Source: Caldatribacterium sp051549785 | Lineage (GTDB): Bacteria > Atribacterota > Atribacteria > Atribacterales > Caldatribacteriaceae | Assembly: GCF_051549785.1 (NCBI RefSeq) | Contig: NZ_CP189974.1 | Coordinates: forward strand, 1,116,001-1,180,000 | Reading direction: 5' to 3' | DNA length: 64,000 nucleotides | Shown: positions 51,130 to 58,628 of the stretch, one piece after another | Layout of the letters: the number at the start of each line of letters is the position of its first letter | Position numbering within the stretch: position 1 is the stretch's first letter | Made by a program: the position numbers and the translations under genes | The notes under the pieces: model-generated | Seen by the model: only the letters and a program-made list of their open reading frames with translations | What the model was told of the DNA's origin: nothing | Databases searched by the model: none

Positions 51130-51916
51130 GCTCACCGCCCGGGTGCGGGAGAAGGAGGCCTTCCTGCTCTGGCTTGCCGAAAGCGGCGCGCGGGGCGTGT
51201 GGGAAGTGGACGATAGAACCCTAGTGGCCTACGCGCTTTCCCCCTTTCCTCCTCCCCCGGAATCGCTTGTGGAGAGCTTTACCCAGGAGGAGGAAGCTGG
51301 AGAGGACTGGGAGAGGAAATGGCGGGAAGGGTTCACCACGGTGTGGGCTGCGGGGGATGTTGCTGTTCGACCTCCTTGGAAGGAAGCAACAGGAGCACCC
51401 TTTGACCTTGTCATTTACCCTGCCTTTGCCTTTGGTACGGGACACCATCCCACCACCGTGCTGTGTCTTCGGATGATTCGGAAGTACCTCGCAAAAGACA
51501 AGGCCTTCCTTGATGTTGGGACGGGATCCGGCGTCCTTACTGTTCTTGCCTGGAAAATGCGGGCCCAGCCTATCGTTGCGGTGGACTGTGACCCTCTGGC
51601 CTGTGCCGAGTTTGAGCGCAACGCCTCTTTGAACGGTATTCCCCGGGAGGACATTACCCTTGTGGGTGACCTTGCCTTAGTGCGGGGAACCTTCGATTGC
51701 GTTGTGGTGAATATCAGCGCGTCTTTCTGCCATCGTCATTTCGAGGACCTTCTCAGGCGCCTCCGGGAGGGAGGGTACCTCATCCTTTCGGGCTTTACGG
51801 AGAAGGACCTCATACCCCTCCTTGGAAGAGCCCACAGGCAGCACCTTCATGATGTGGAGATTGCTGAGGATTCCTCGTGGATGGTCGTGGTCCTGCGTCG
51901 CTTTCCTGTGGTATGA
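51113..51916 (+). CDS. prmA: Ribosomal protein L11 methyltransferase family protein
   Basis: PrmA trimethylates L11. The 267-residue protein has the family motifs FAFGTGHHPTT, FLDVGTGSGVLTVLA, and the NISASF region in place of the usual NILA, then LREGGYLILSGF. The N-terminal L11-binding part is recognisable (EDWERKWREGF). A related lysine methyltransferase cannot be ruled out, but the GTGxHPTT motif is typical of PrmA. Confidence 0.9.
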   Translation: MPGWFKLTARVREKEAFLLWLAESGARGVWEVDDRTLVAYALSPFPPPPESLVESFTQEEEAGEDWERKWREGFTTVWAAGDVAVRPPWKEATGAPFDLVIYPAFAFGTGHHPTTVLCLRMIRKYLAKDKAFLDVGTGSGVLTVLAWKMRAQPIVAVDCDPLACAEFERNASLNGIPREDITLVGDLALVRGTFDCVVVNISASFCHRHFEDLLRRLREGGYLILSGFTEKDLIPLLGRAHRQHLHDVEIAEDSSWMVVVLRRFPVV

Positions 51917-51941
51917 TAGAAGAAGCGAGGTGAGGAACCTC

Positions 51942-52355
51942 TTGCGGATTGCCTTTGTGTACTCAGTGAAGGATAAACGGCTTGTGGCTCTCACGAGGTA
52001 CATGATGGACCTCTGTGAGCGGGCTGGGTGTTCGGTGAAACCCGTTGAAGTTGAGAACATGACCTCTCCGGTCAACTTCCGCCCCTTCGACCTTGTCCTT
52101 GTGGGCGCCCAGGTGGTGAGCGCCTTTGGGGGACACATCTCGCAGGAGGTTGTGAACTTCCTGAATAGCGCCACGGGCATGGAGGGGAAACGGTCTATCG
52201 CCTACGTTCTCCCCTCCTTTTTCGGGACCGATAAGGCTCTGAAGCGCCTCATGGCCCACATGGAGCGGCTGGGGGCTTTCGTGGTGGATTTCGAAGCGGT
52301 GCGGGGAGAAAGGGAAGCTCAGAATCTCATCGAGCGGCATGTGAAGAGGGGATGA
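51942..52355 (+). CDS. Flavodoxin-fold protein
   Basis: The 137-residue protein begins MRIAFVYSVKDKRLVALTRY and contains FDLVLVGAQVVSAFGGHIS and RSIAYVLPSFFGTDKALKRL, the beta-alpha layout of flavodoxins. The phosphate-binding loop is not the classic TGNT, so FMN binding is uncertain. TTG 51942 has AGGTGAGGA upstream and gives a flavodoxin-like start; GTG 51930 is also in frame. Confidence 0.7.
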   Translation: MRIAFVYSVKDKRLVALTRYMMDLCERAGCSVKPVEVENMTSPVNFRPFDLVLVGAQVVSAFGGHISQEVVNFLNSATGMEGKRSIAYVLPSFFGTDKALKRLMAHMERLGAFVVDFEAVRGEREAQNLIERHVKRG

Positions 52356-52558
52356 TTCCTGTGGACCGCGGGAGAGAGAACATCCGCGATGTCTTTGAGG
52401 AGTTCTTTTTCGGTCCCCTGGGGAGATTCCTCGACCCCTTCCTGAGCGAGGAAGCACGGCAGCACCTCTCCCGGGCGAGGCTTGAGCTTTTGCGGGCTGC
52501 CCGGGCCTTCATCGACGCAGAAATCGAGCGGCTTGAGAAAGGGAAGAGGCAGGAATAA
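52352..52558 (+). CDS. Small hypothetical protein (68 residues)
   Basis: ATG 52352 overlaps the preceding stop (ATGA). The product starts MIPVDRGRENIRDVFEEFFF and ends with a charged helix (ARAFIDAEIERLEKGKRQ). No signal peptide or known domain. It ends five bases before the convergent tRNA-Val gene. Possibly a partner of the flavodoxin-like protein, from coupling alone. Confidence 0.65.
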   Translation: MIPVDRGRENIRDVFEEFFFGPLGRFLDPFLSEEARQHLSRARLELLRAARAFIDAEIERLEKGKRQE

Positions 52559-52562
52559 AAAA

Positions 52563-52637
52563 TGGTGCGCGGTGCTGGATTCGAACCAGCGACTTCCACC
52601 GTGTGAGGATGGCACTCTTCCGCTGAGTTAACCGCGC
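52563..52637 (-). tRNA. tRNA-Val (CAC)
   Basis: Minus strand, 75 bases: acceptor GCGCGGT/ACCGCGC, encoded CCA, T-loop GGTTCGAATCC, anticodon loop CTCACAC (CAC). Confidence 0.94.
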
Positions 52638-52648
52638 ACGCTACCCCA

Positions 52649-52677
52649 ATTATACCCAAGTCTCTGGAAAAGGTCAA
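52649..52677 (-). promoter_or_regulatory. Promoter of tRNA-Val
   Basis: Minus strand TTGACC (52677-52672), 17-base spacer, TATAAT (52654-52649), 11 bases before the tRNA. Confidence 0.87.
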
Positions 52678-52702
52678 CGGTAGAGGTCAGAAAACGGAAC
52701 CG

Positions 52703-52731
52703 TTGACAGAGGAGGGGGTTTCTGGTACTCT
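52703..52731 (+). promoter_or_regulatory. Promoter of the two-lipoprotein operon
   Basis: TTGACA (52703-52708), 17-base spacer, TACTCT (52726-52731) with an extended TGG element. Confidence 0.65.
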
Positions 52732-52761
52732 CAGGGGGAAGCTCTTTGAAGGAGGGAAAAG

Positions 52762-53067
52762 ATGCGAAAGCCCTGGGTTTTTGGGATGCTCGTTCTGGCA
52801 GCGCTTTTTGCCGCCGGCTGCACGGCGGAGATCGTCGTCCCCATCACTTATGGTTCAGCAATCATCTGTTCCGGGCGTCCTGGTATTTACGGTGAGCTCT
52901 ACGTTGATGGGGACTACGCAGGATACCTCGAACCCAATGAGTGTCTCACGGTCTCGGGCCTTGCTCTGGGGAGATGGCACACTGCCCAGCTGTACCATCC
53001 CTGGGGTGGGGTGTACGTCCGGAATTTCTACCTCGAGTACTCAGGGAAGATTGTGACCATTGACTGA
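52762..53067 (+). CDS. Small lipoprotein with a PEGA-like fold
   Basis: A 101-residue protein with a lipoprotein signal peptide (VFGMLVLAALFAAGC, Cys 20). The mature part reads ELYVDGDYAGYLEPNECLTV, then LALGRWHTAQLYHP, resembling PEGA-type surface beta domains (V-DG-x-G, then a G-H strand). AAGGAGGGA precedes the ATG. It is coupled to the next gene, which is a similar lipoprotein. Confidence 0.75.
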   Translation: MRKPWVFGMLVLAALFAAGCTAEIVVPITYGSAIICSGRPGIYGELYVDGDYAGYLEPNECLTVSGLALGRWHTAQLYHPWGGVYVRNFYLEYSGKIVTID

Positions 53068-53396
53068 TGCGGAGAAGCGTTGCCGTTTTTGCGGTTTCGA
53101 TGCTTCTTGCCCTCTTCCTTTCGGGGTGTCGCATTGGGATTGGGTTTGAGGTCCGCCTGGGGTACGTGACGTTTCAGTCTGTGGACGAACGAATCGGCGG
53201 ACCCTTCTTCCTTGACGGGAAGAGGATGGGGGACCTTCCTCCGCTTGGAGCGATTCGGTGTCTTATCACCCTGGATTTCCCCCACGAGGTCCGGGTGGTT
53301 TCGGCTTCGTGCCCCGGGGGTGTTTGCGCTTTCGTTTTTCCTCCGCCCTTTCAGTCTGGGGAGGTCATTCCTCTGGGCTTCACCGGGCATCCGTGA
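53067..53396 (+). CDS. Second small lipoprotein, similar in layout
   Basis: A 109-residue protein with signal peptide and lipobox (MLLALFLSGC). The mature part has FFLDGKRMGDLPPLGAIRCL, then DFPHEVRVVSA, following the same PEGA-like pattern as its neighbour. Its ATG overlaps the first gene's stop (TGATG). The last 17 bases overlap the convergent nth gene. Confidence 0.72.
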   Translation: MRRSVAVFAVSMLLALFLSGCRIGIGFEVRLGYVTFQSVDERIGGPFFLDGKRMGDLPPLGAIRCLITLDFPHEVRVVSASCPGGVCAFVFPPPFQSGEVIPLGFTGHP

Positions 53397-54027
53397 CTCC
53401 CCGACGCTTACAGAAAGGCGCAACAGGGCACTTGCTGCAGCGGGGCCTTCTCGGGAAGCAGACGTTCTGCCCAAAGAGGACAAGGAGCTTGTTGATTTTC
53501 CCCCAGAGGTCCTGAGGGAGCTTTTTCTGGAGCGCTCTCTCCGTTTCCTCGGGAGTTTTCGTGACCACAAGGCCCCAGCGGTTTGTAATGCGGTGGACAT
53601 GGGTATCAACGCAGATTGCTGGCTTCCCAAAGGCAACGCTCAGGACCAGGTTGGCCGTTTTCCTCCCCACTCCGGGAAGCCGCAGGAGTTCCTCTTCGCT
53701 TTCCGGGACCTTTCCCCCATATTCCTCAAGGAGGATTCGGGCGATTTGCTGGAGCCTTCTTGCCTTTTCCCGGTAAAATCCTACAGGATAGAGGAGGCGG
53801 GCAAGGTCCTCCTCGGGAACGCGCAGGAAGTCTTCGGGTTTTGTGAAGGCGGTTGCAAGGCGCTGCAGGACTCTGTGGGTTGTTCTGTCCTGAGTCCGGT
53901 GGCTCAAGAGGGCCCCAACGAGGACAAAAAAGGGGTCTTTGGCGATGTTTCCTACCGTGGCATCTTGCCAGTTCCCGGCCTCTTTCTGTAGAATGGCAAA
54001 AACGTGGCGAATGTCTCTTTGGTCCAC
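53380..54027 (-). CDS. nth: Endonuclease III
   Basis: This DNA glycosylase/AP lyase removes oxidised pyrimidines. The 215-residue protein has helix-hairpin-helix LPGVGRKTAN with catalytic Lys 123, catalytic Asp 141 in VDTHVHRITNRWG, and a [4Fe-4S] site at Cys 190, 197, 200 and 206. In place of the usual SAQTTD it has LSHRTQD. The GTG start codon is only six bases from a -10 box, so the mRNA may lack a leader. Confidence 0.94.
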   Translation of the reverse strand: MDQRDIRHVFAILQKEAGNWQDATVGNIAKDPFFVLVGALLSHRTQDRTTHRVLQRLATAFTKPEDFLRVPEEDLARLLYPVGFYREKARRLQQIARILLEEYGGKVPESEEELLRLPGVGRKTANLVLSVAFGKPAICVDTHVHRITNRWGLVVTKTPEETERALQKKLPQDLWGKINKLLVLFGQNVCFPRRPRCSKCPVAPFCKRRGVTDAR

Positions 54028-54033
54028 AAATCC

Positions 54034-54062
54034 ATGATACCTGATGGAGGGAAAGAAGACAA
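54034..54062 (-). promoter_or_regulatory. Promoter of nth
   Basis: Minus strand TTGTCT (54062-54057), 17-base spacer, TATCAT (54039-54034). Six bases separate the -10 box from the GTG start, where transcription should begin. Confidence 0.65.
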
Positions 54063-55496
54063 GTGAAAACCGCTGTCCTTGTGCTCTATGTGGTGGGGAT
54101 GCTCGGTCTTGGGTATTTCGCCTCGCGGCGAACCAAAAGTCTTGGGGATTTCTTCCTGGCCGGCCGGAACCTCGGTCCCTGGATTTCCGCCTTCGCCTAC
54201 GGGACGACGTACTTCAGCGCTGTCCTTTTCATCGGGTATGCGGGGCGCATTGGCTGGGGGTTTGGCCTCTCGAGCCTCTGGATTGTGGTGGGGAACACCA
54301 TCGTGGGGTCTTTCCTTGCCTGGCTTGCCCTTGCCCGAAGGACCCGTCGTCTCACCGAACGCCTCAACGCCATGACCATGCCGGAGTTCCTGAAGGCGAG
54401 GTACGGGAGTGAGTTGCTAAGGGTTCTGGCAGCGCTCATCATCTTCTTTTTCCTCGTTCCTTACTCCGCTTCGGTGTACATGGGGTTGAGTTATCTTTTC
54501 GATGCCGTTCTGGGTATTCCTTACCAATATGCCCTCCTTTTCATGGCCGTACTCACAGGAGTGTACCTTCTCATGGGTGGGTATCTCGCGGTGAGCCTCA
54601 CCGATGCCGTTCAGGGGATGATCATGCTCTTTGGGTCGCTCTTCCTTGTGGGATCTCTCCTCGCCCGACCCGAGGTCGGGGGCCTGTCTCAGGCAATCGC
54701 AAGGCTTTCCCAGGTGAATCCCCGCCTTGCAAGTCCTGTTGGTCCCCCAGGGTTTTGGCCGCTTTTTGGTCTTGTGGTGCTGACGAGTCTTGGTCCATGG
54801 GGTTTGCCCCAGATGGTGCAGAAGTTCTACGCTATCCGGAGCGAGAAAATGGTCACCACTGCCACCGTGGTGGTGACTGTTTTCGCTTTTGTCTGCACTT
54901 TTGCCGCCTATTTCTCCGGTTCCCTCACCCATCTCTTCTTCAAGGAACCACCCCTCGTGAACGGGAAACCTGAACCGGATCTCCTCATGCCACACCTCAT
55001 CGCTACCACTATGCCCCCGTCATTTGCCCTGATTTTCCTCCTTCTCGTTTTCTCGGCCTCTATGTCCACCCTGTCTTCTCTTGTTCTCGTCTCCTCTTCG
55101 GCTGTGGTCATCGACCTTCTTCCCCCGGCCACCCGGCCGAGGTCGCTGTTTTTCATGCGGGTGCTCTGTGCCGTTTTCGTCGCCTTTTCTCTCTTTCTCG
55201 CCCTTTCTAAGATTTCCTTCATCGTGAACCTCATGTCGATTTCCTGGGGAACCGTGGCTGGAAGTTTTCTTGCCCCGTACCTCTACGGGCTGTACTGGAG
55301 GGGAGGGAATCGTTGGGGAGCCCTAGCGAGCATGCTCTCAGGGCTCTCTGTAGGGCTTTTGGGGGCTATCCTTTTTGGCTTCCGCTCATCGGTGCTGCCT
55401 CTTTTGGGGTCTTTCGCCATGCTCATTCCCCTTGGGGTTTTCCCGGTAGTGTCGCTTGTGACAGGAGGTGGGAAGGATGCAAGCGTGCATCTTTGA
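54063..55496 (+). CDS. Sodium:solute symporter (SSS/SLC5 family)
   Basis: A 477-residue membrane protein with about 13 hydrophobic segments. The N-terminus has the family pattern SLGDFFLAGRNLGPWISAFAYGTTYFSAV and LMGGYLAVSLTDAVQGMIM follows in helix 5-6. PutP, PanF and related carriers take up organic acids or amino acids with Na+. The substrate is unknown. GTG 54063 has GGAGGGAAAGAAG upstream. It overlaps the dehydrogenase gene by 20 bases, suggesting uptake and oxidation of the same compound. Confidence 0.92.
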   Translation: MKTAVLVLYVVGMLGLGYFASRRTKSLGDFFLAGRNLGPWISAFAYGTTYFSAVLFIGYAGRIGWGFGLSSLWIVVGNTIVGSFLAWLALARRTRRLTERLNAMTMPEFLKARYGSELLRVLAALIIFFFLVPYSASVYMGLSYLFDAVLGIPYQYALLFMAVLTGVYLLMGGYLAVSLTDAVQGMIMLFGSLFLVGSLLARPEVGGLSQAIARLSQVNPRLASPVGPPGFWPLFGLVVLTSLGPWGLPQMVQKFYAIRSEKMVTTATVVVTVFAFVCTFAAYFSGSLTHLFFKEPPLVNGKPEPDLLMPHLIATTMPPSFALIFLLLVFSASMSTLSSLVLVSSSAVVIDLLPPATRPRSLFFMRVLCAVFVAFSLFLALSKISFIVNLMSISWGTVAGSFLAPYLYGLYWRGGNRWGALASMLSGLSVGLLGAILFGFRSSVLPLLGSFAMLIPLGVFPVVSLVTGGGKDASVHL

Positions 55497-56496
55497 AGGA
55501 AAGGAAAAGTGGCGTATCGTTGAGGTTGAGGATCCCTGCCCCGGTCCTCAGGAGGTTCTCATCCGGGTGAAGGTGGCGGGAATCTGTGGAACGGACGTCC
55601 ACATTTTCCGGGGGGAGTACTTCCAGCGTTTCCCCATCATTGCAGGGCATGAGTTCTCGGGAGAGGTGGCGGCGGTGGGGGAGGGAGTGACCGAGTTCTC
55701 CCCAGGGGAGCGGGTGACTGCCGACCCCAATATCTTCTGCGACCACTGCTACTTCTGCAGAATCAACAAGAACAACCACTGCCTGAATTTCGAGGCCGTG
55801 GGAGTGACGAGGAACGGAGCCTTTGCCGAGTACGTGGTCGTCCCCAAAAAGTGCGTTTTTCCTCTCCCCGAGAAGGTGAGTTTTGCCGAAGGAGCTCTGG
55901 CAGAGCCTCTGGCCTGTGCGGTGTACGGGGTATCGCGAAGCCGCCTTCGCCCTGGAGAGAAGGTCCTCATTTTTGGGGCAGGCCCCATAGGACTCCTCCT
56001 CCTTTCTCTTTTCCAAGTTTCGGGGGCTGCGGAAGTGGTGGTGGTGGACGTGAGCGAATTCAAGCTTTCGCTTGCGCTGAAGCGGGGAGCCCGAGAAGCC
56101 CTTCTTGCCGATGGGAAGGAAGAACAACGCCTTCGGGAAATCGCACCCCTGGGATTTCCGGTGGTGGTCGATGCCACGGGGGTTCCAGAAGTCATGGAAA
56201 AAGCTCTGACATTTGTTGAGGCCGATGGAACCTTTCTCCTTTTTGGGGTTGCCCCACAAGGAGCAACAATGAGGATTGAGCCGTACCGGGTATTCCACGA
56301 GGACCTGCACATCGTGGGGTCCTTTGCGGTGAAGAAGACCATGCAGTACGCCCTGAATCTTCTGGAAAGCGGAGCGGTTTCGGTAAAGGACCTCATCTCC
56401 TCACAGTATCCTCTTGAGCGTTTCGGTGACGCTTTGGAGGAGATGCTCACCACGAGGGACCATCTGAAGATTCAGGTGCTCTGCGACGGAGCGTGA
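55477..56496 (+). CDS. Zinc-dependent medium-chain alcohol/polyol dehydrogenase
   Basis: The 339-residue protein has the catalytic zinc ligands Cys 37 (GICGTD) and His 58-Glu 59 (GHE), the structural zinc Cys set (CDHCYFC...C) and the NAD site FGAGPIGLLLLSLF. It resembles sorbitol and threonine dehydrogenases; the substrate is open. AGGAGGTG precedes ATG 55477. The gene sits between a symporter and a radical SAM gene in one probable operon. Confidence 0.92.
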   Translation: MQACIFEGKEKWRIVEVEDPCPGPQEVLIRVKVAGICGTDVHIFRGEYFQRFPIIAGHEFSGEVAAVGEGVTEFSPGERVTADPNIFCDHCYFCRINKNNHCLNFEAVGVTRNGAFAEYVVVPKKCVFPLPEKVSFAEGALAEPLACAVYGVSRSRLRPGEKVLIFGAGPIGLLLLSLFQVSGAAEVVVVDVSEFKLSLALKRGAREALLADGKEEQRLREIAPLGFPVVVDATGVPEVMEKALTFVEADGTFLLFGVAPQGATMRIEPYRVFHEDLHIVGSFAVKKTMQYALNLLESGAVSVKDLISSQYPLERFGDALEEMLTTRDHLKIQVLCDGA

Positions 56497-56502
56497 CGCC
56501 CT

Positions 56503-57525
56503 GTGGAGGGTCAGGTCTCCCTCGATTTCCAGTGGCACCTCACGAACCGCTGCAATCTCCGGTGCCGCCACTGTTACCAGGAGACTTTTGAAGACGAAAG
56601 CCCTCCGGAGCTCTCCCTCCTTGCCGGGCGGCTCCTTCAAGGGCTTGAGGAGCTCGACCGCCAGACCGTTCTCAACCTCACTGGTGGAGAACCTCTCCTC
56701 CTTGGTGAGGAGCTCTTTCGCCTTCTTGCCCTTCTTGACCGCCATCCCAGGGTTTTGGAGGTCATGCTCATCACCAACGCCCTCCTCATCGACCGGAGAA
56801 CGGTTGCAGAGCTTGCTTCTTTTGCCAAGCTCACCACCATCAAGGTGTCCCTTGAGGGGATGGAACGAGTCAACGATGCTATCCGGGGGAGGGGGGTGTT
56901 CCATCGAGTGCTTCAGGCCCTGACCCACCTTGTGGAGGCCCCCTTCCGGGTGGTCCTCATGGTAACGCTCCACCAGGAGAATCTCGGAGAGGTTCCCAGG
57001 ATGTTGCGCCTTGCCCGGGATCTGGGGCTTTCTGGCATCATCTTTGAGCGGTTCGTCCCCGAGGGAAGAGGGAAGGCAATGGCTTCGGCCGTTTTGCAGA
57101 AAGGGGAATGGCGGTGGTTCCTTGAAGAACTCTGCGCTTTGTGCGGTTGTGACGTTGCCACTCTTTCGCTTCTTTCGTACCGGGCTTTCTGGGTGGAGTT
57201 TGCAGAAGGTGTGAGCCTCCTTGGAGCTCCCTGTAGCCTCGGGGAATCCTTCTGCCTCATGCCCGACGGCACGGTTTTCCCCTGCCGTCGCTTGCCCATC
57301 CCCCTTGGGAACCTCCTTGAGGAGGACCTTGCAGCGATTACCACGCATCCTCTCCTTGGGAAGCTAAAGAACCGGGAGTCCCTCCAGGGGAAGTGCCGGC
57401 AGTGCTCGGTAGCGGGGTGTCTGGGGTGCCGGGCCCTGGCGTACGCGGTTCTTGGAGACCCCTTTGGGGAAGATCCCCACTGTTTCCTTCAGGAAGCACG
57501 GATTTCCACGACATCTCTGTCCTGA
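56503..57525 (+). CDS. Radical SAM protein with a SPASM-type C-terminal domain
   Basis: The 340-residue protein has the radical SAM motif at Cys 17, 21 and 24 (NRCNLRCRHCYQ), NLTGGEPLLLG, and a C-terminal Cys-rich region (APCSLGESFC, FPCRRL, CRQCSVAGCLGC, PHCF) that fits a SPASM or twitch domain with auxiliary clusters. Such enzymes modify peptides (PqqE, sactisynthases) or small molecules (AhbD-type in heme synthesis). No precursor peptide is visible next to it. It starts with GTG six bases after the dehydrogenase stop. Confidence 0.88.
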   Translation: MEGQVSLDFQWHLTNRCNLRCRHCYQETFEDESPPELSLLAGRLLQGLEELDRQTVLNLTGGEPLLLGEELFRLLALLDRHPRVLEVMLITNALLIDRRTVAELASFAKLTTIKVSLEGMERVNDAIRGRGVFHRVLQALTHLVEAPFRVVLMVTLHQENLGEVPRMLRLARDLGLSGIIFERFVPEGRGKAMASAVLQKGEWRWFLEELCALCGCDVATLSLLSYRAFWVEFAEGVSLLGAPCSLGESFCLMPDGTVFPCRRLPIPLGNLLEEDLAAITTHPLLGKLKNRESLQGKCRQCSVAGCLGCRALAYAVLGDPFGEDPHCFLQEARISTTSLS

Positions 57526-58481
57526 AGCACGTAGTCAGGGGGAACGAGCTGACCCGGAAACTTCGTCGACCCCCACACCCGGGCTCCCCGGAGGTGCTTC
57601 GCGAGGTCCTTGTGGATGGCCTCAGCGAGGTCTCTGACGGTGCTCCCTTGCCTGAGGACGAAGGGCCGGGAGAGGTCGGGAGGTTTCCCCGGGGGTTTGC
57701 TGTACACTCGGATGATGCCACTTATGCGGAATATGGCTTCTTTCACAGCTTGCTCGTGGGGACCAAACTCCTTTAAGGAAGCCCCAAGGACCTCAAAGCG
57801 GTTCTCGTAGAGTTCCCGAAGAATCGCAACCTTTTCCATCTCTTTTGGGTTTTCGACCCTGGTGAGGAGGAGAAAGGCCGGAAGGTAGTGCCAGGAAGGA
57901 GAGGGAGGGGGTAGAGGCCGGGTTCCAGCAAGGATTTTTCCCTTTTCTAAAAGCTTGAGCGTGTGTTCAACGTCTTCAAGGAGGCTCTCGGCCTGGGCAT
58001 CAAAGAGCAACACCGCGCCGTTACTTCGCCGGAAGGCGTTAGCCATGTTGCCCTCAAGCTCCTCTCCGCTGAAAGGAGGAAAGTCAACAAGCTGAATCTG
58101 GATGTCCTCATAGTCCATCATGCCGGGGGTGGGGGAGAAGGTGGTGAAGGGGTATTCGGCGATTTCCGGACGGGCGTTGGTGAGAAGTGAAACGAGGGTG
58201 GATTTCCCGCTGTTTGGAGGCCCGCAGATAATGATTTGCGCTGCACCGCTCTTTTCAATGAGGAAGGGGTCATGCGTACCTCCCTTTTTCTTCTCTTGGG
58301 CCTGGGATTTCCGGAGTTTAGCAATTTTCTGCTTGATCTCGGCCTGGAGTTTTTCGGTTCCCTTGTGTTTGGGAATGACCGCAAGCATCTCCTCCAGGGC
58401 CTCGAGTTTCTCTGCGACGGTTTTTGCCGCCCGGTATTTCGCCTCTACCTCAAAGTACTGGGGAGGAAGATTTGCCGGCAC
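57489..58481 (-). CDS. DRG/OBG-type GTPase with C-terminal TGS domain
   Basis: The 330-residue protein begins with a helical region (MPANLPPQYFEVEAKYRAAK, then EALEEMLAVIPKHKGTEKLQ), then a G domain with P-loop ICGPPNSGKSTL and QLVDFPPF in place of DxxG, and a TGS domain at the C-terminus (RQGSTVRDLAEAIHKDL and QDRDVVEIRAS). This resembles the DRG family of archaea and eukaryotes and related bacterial proteins linked to ribosome function. GTG 58481 has GGAGGG upstream and gives the family N-terminus. The 3' end overlaps the convergent radical SAM gene by 37 bases. Confidence 0.9.
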   Translation of the reverse strand: MPANLPPQYFEVEAKYRAAKTVAEKLEALEEMLAVIPKHKGTEKLQAEIKQKIAKLRKSQAQEKKKGGTHDPFLIEKSGAAQIIICGPPNSGKSTLVSLLTNARPEIAEYPFTTFSPTPGMMDYEDIQIQLVDFPPFSGEELEGNMANAFRRSNGAVLLFDAQAESLLEDVEHTLKLLEKGKILAGTRPLPPPSPSWHYLPAFLLLTRVENPKEMEKVAILRELYENRFEVLGASLKEFGPHEQAVKEAIFRISGIIRVYSKPPGKPPDLSRPFVLRQGSTVRDLAEAIHKDLAKHLRGARVWGSTKFPGQLVPPDYVLQDRDVVEIRAS

Positions 58482-58502
58482 TGCCTCTGCCCTCCACTTT
58501 TC

Positions 58503-58531
58503 ATTGTACCGGAAAGGGGAGGGTCTTCCAA
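58503..58531 (-). promoter_or_regulatory. Promoter of the TGS GTPase gene
   Basis: Minus strand TTGGAA (58531-58526), 17-base spacer, TACAAT (58508-58503). It lies back to back with the parA promoter and shares its upstream region. Confidence 0.7.
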
Positions 58532-58544
58532 TCCCCTGAGGATG

Positions 58545-58553
58545 TGCTATCAT
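58545..58553 (+). promoter_or_regulatory. Extended -10 promoter of parA-ftsZ
   Basis: TGCTATCAT gives an extended -10 (TATCAT 58548-58553). A -35 match is weak (TTCCAA 58526-58531, 16-base spacer) and overlaps the -35 of the divergent promoter, so the two may compete for polymerase. Confidence 0.5.
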
Positions 58554-58564
58554 TAAAAGGGAAG

Positions 58565-58624
58565 CCCCGAAAAGCCTGAAAGAGCTGGAGACGGGGATGC
58601 GGTTTTTCTTAGTGTTCGGGGAGG
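58565..58624 (+). promoter_or_regulatory. Possible SD-sequestering leader of parA
   Basis: CCCCGAA (58565-58571) can pair with TTCGGGG (58615-58621), whose last bases are part of the SD GGGGAGG (58618-58624), or alternatively with CGGGG (58592-58596). The two pairings exclude each other: one hides and the other frees the ribosome site. I recognise no known riboswitch class. Confidence 0.4.
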
Positions 58625-58628
58625 ACCT

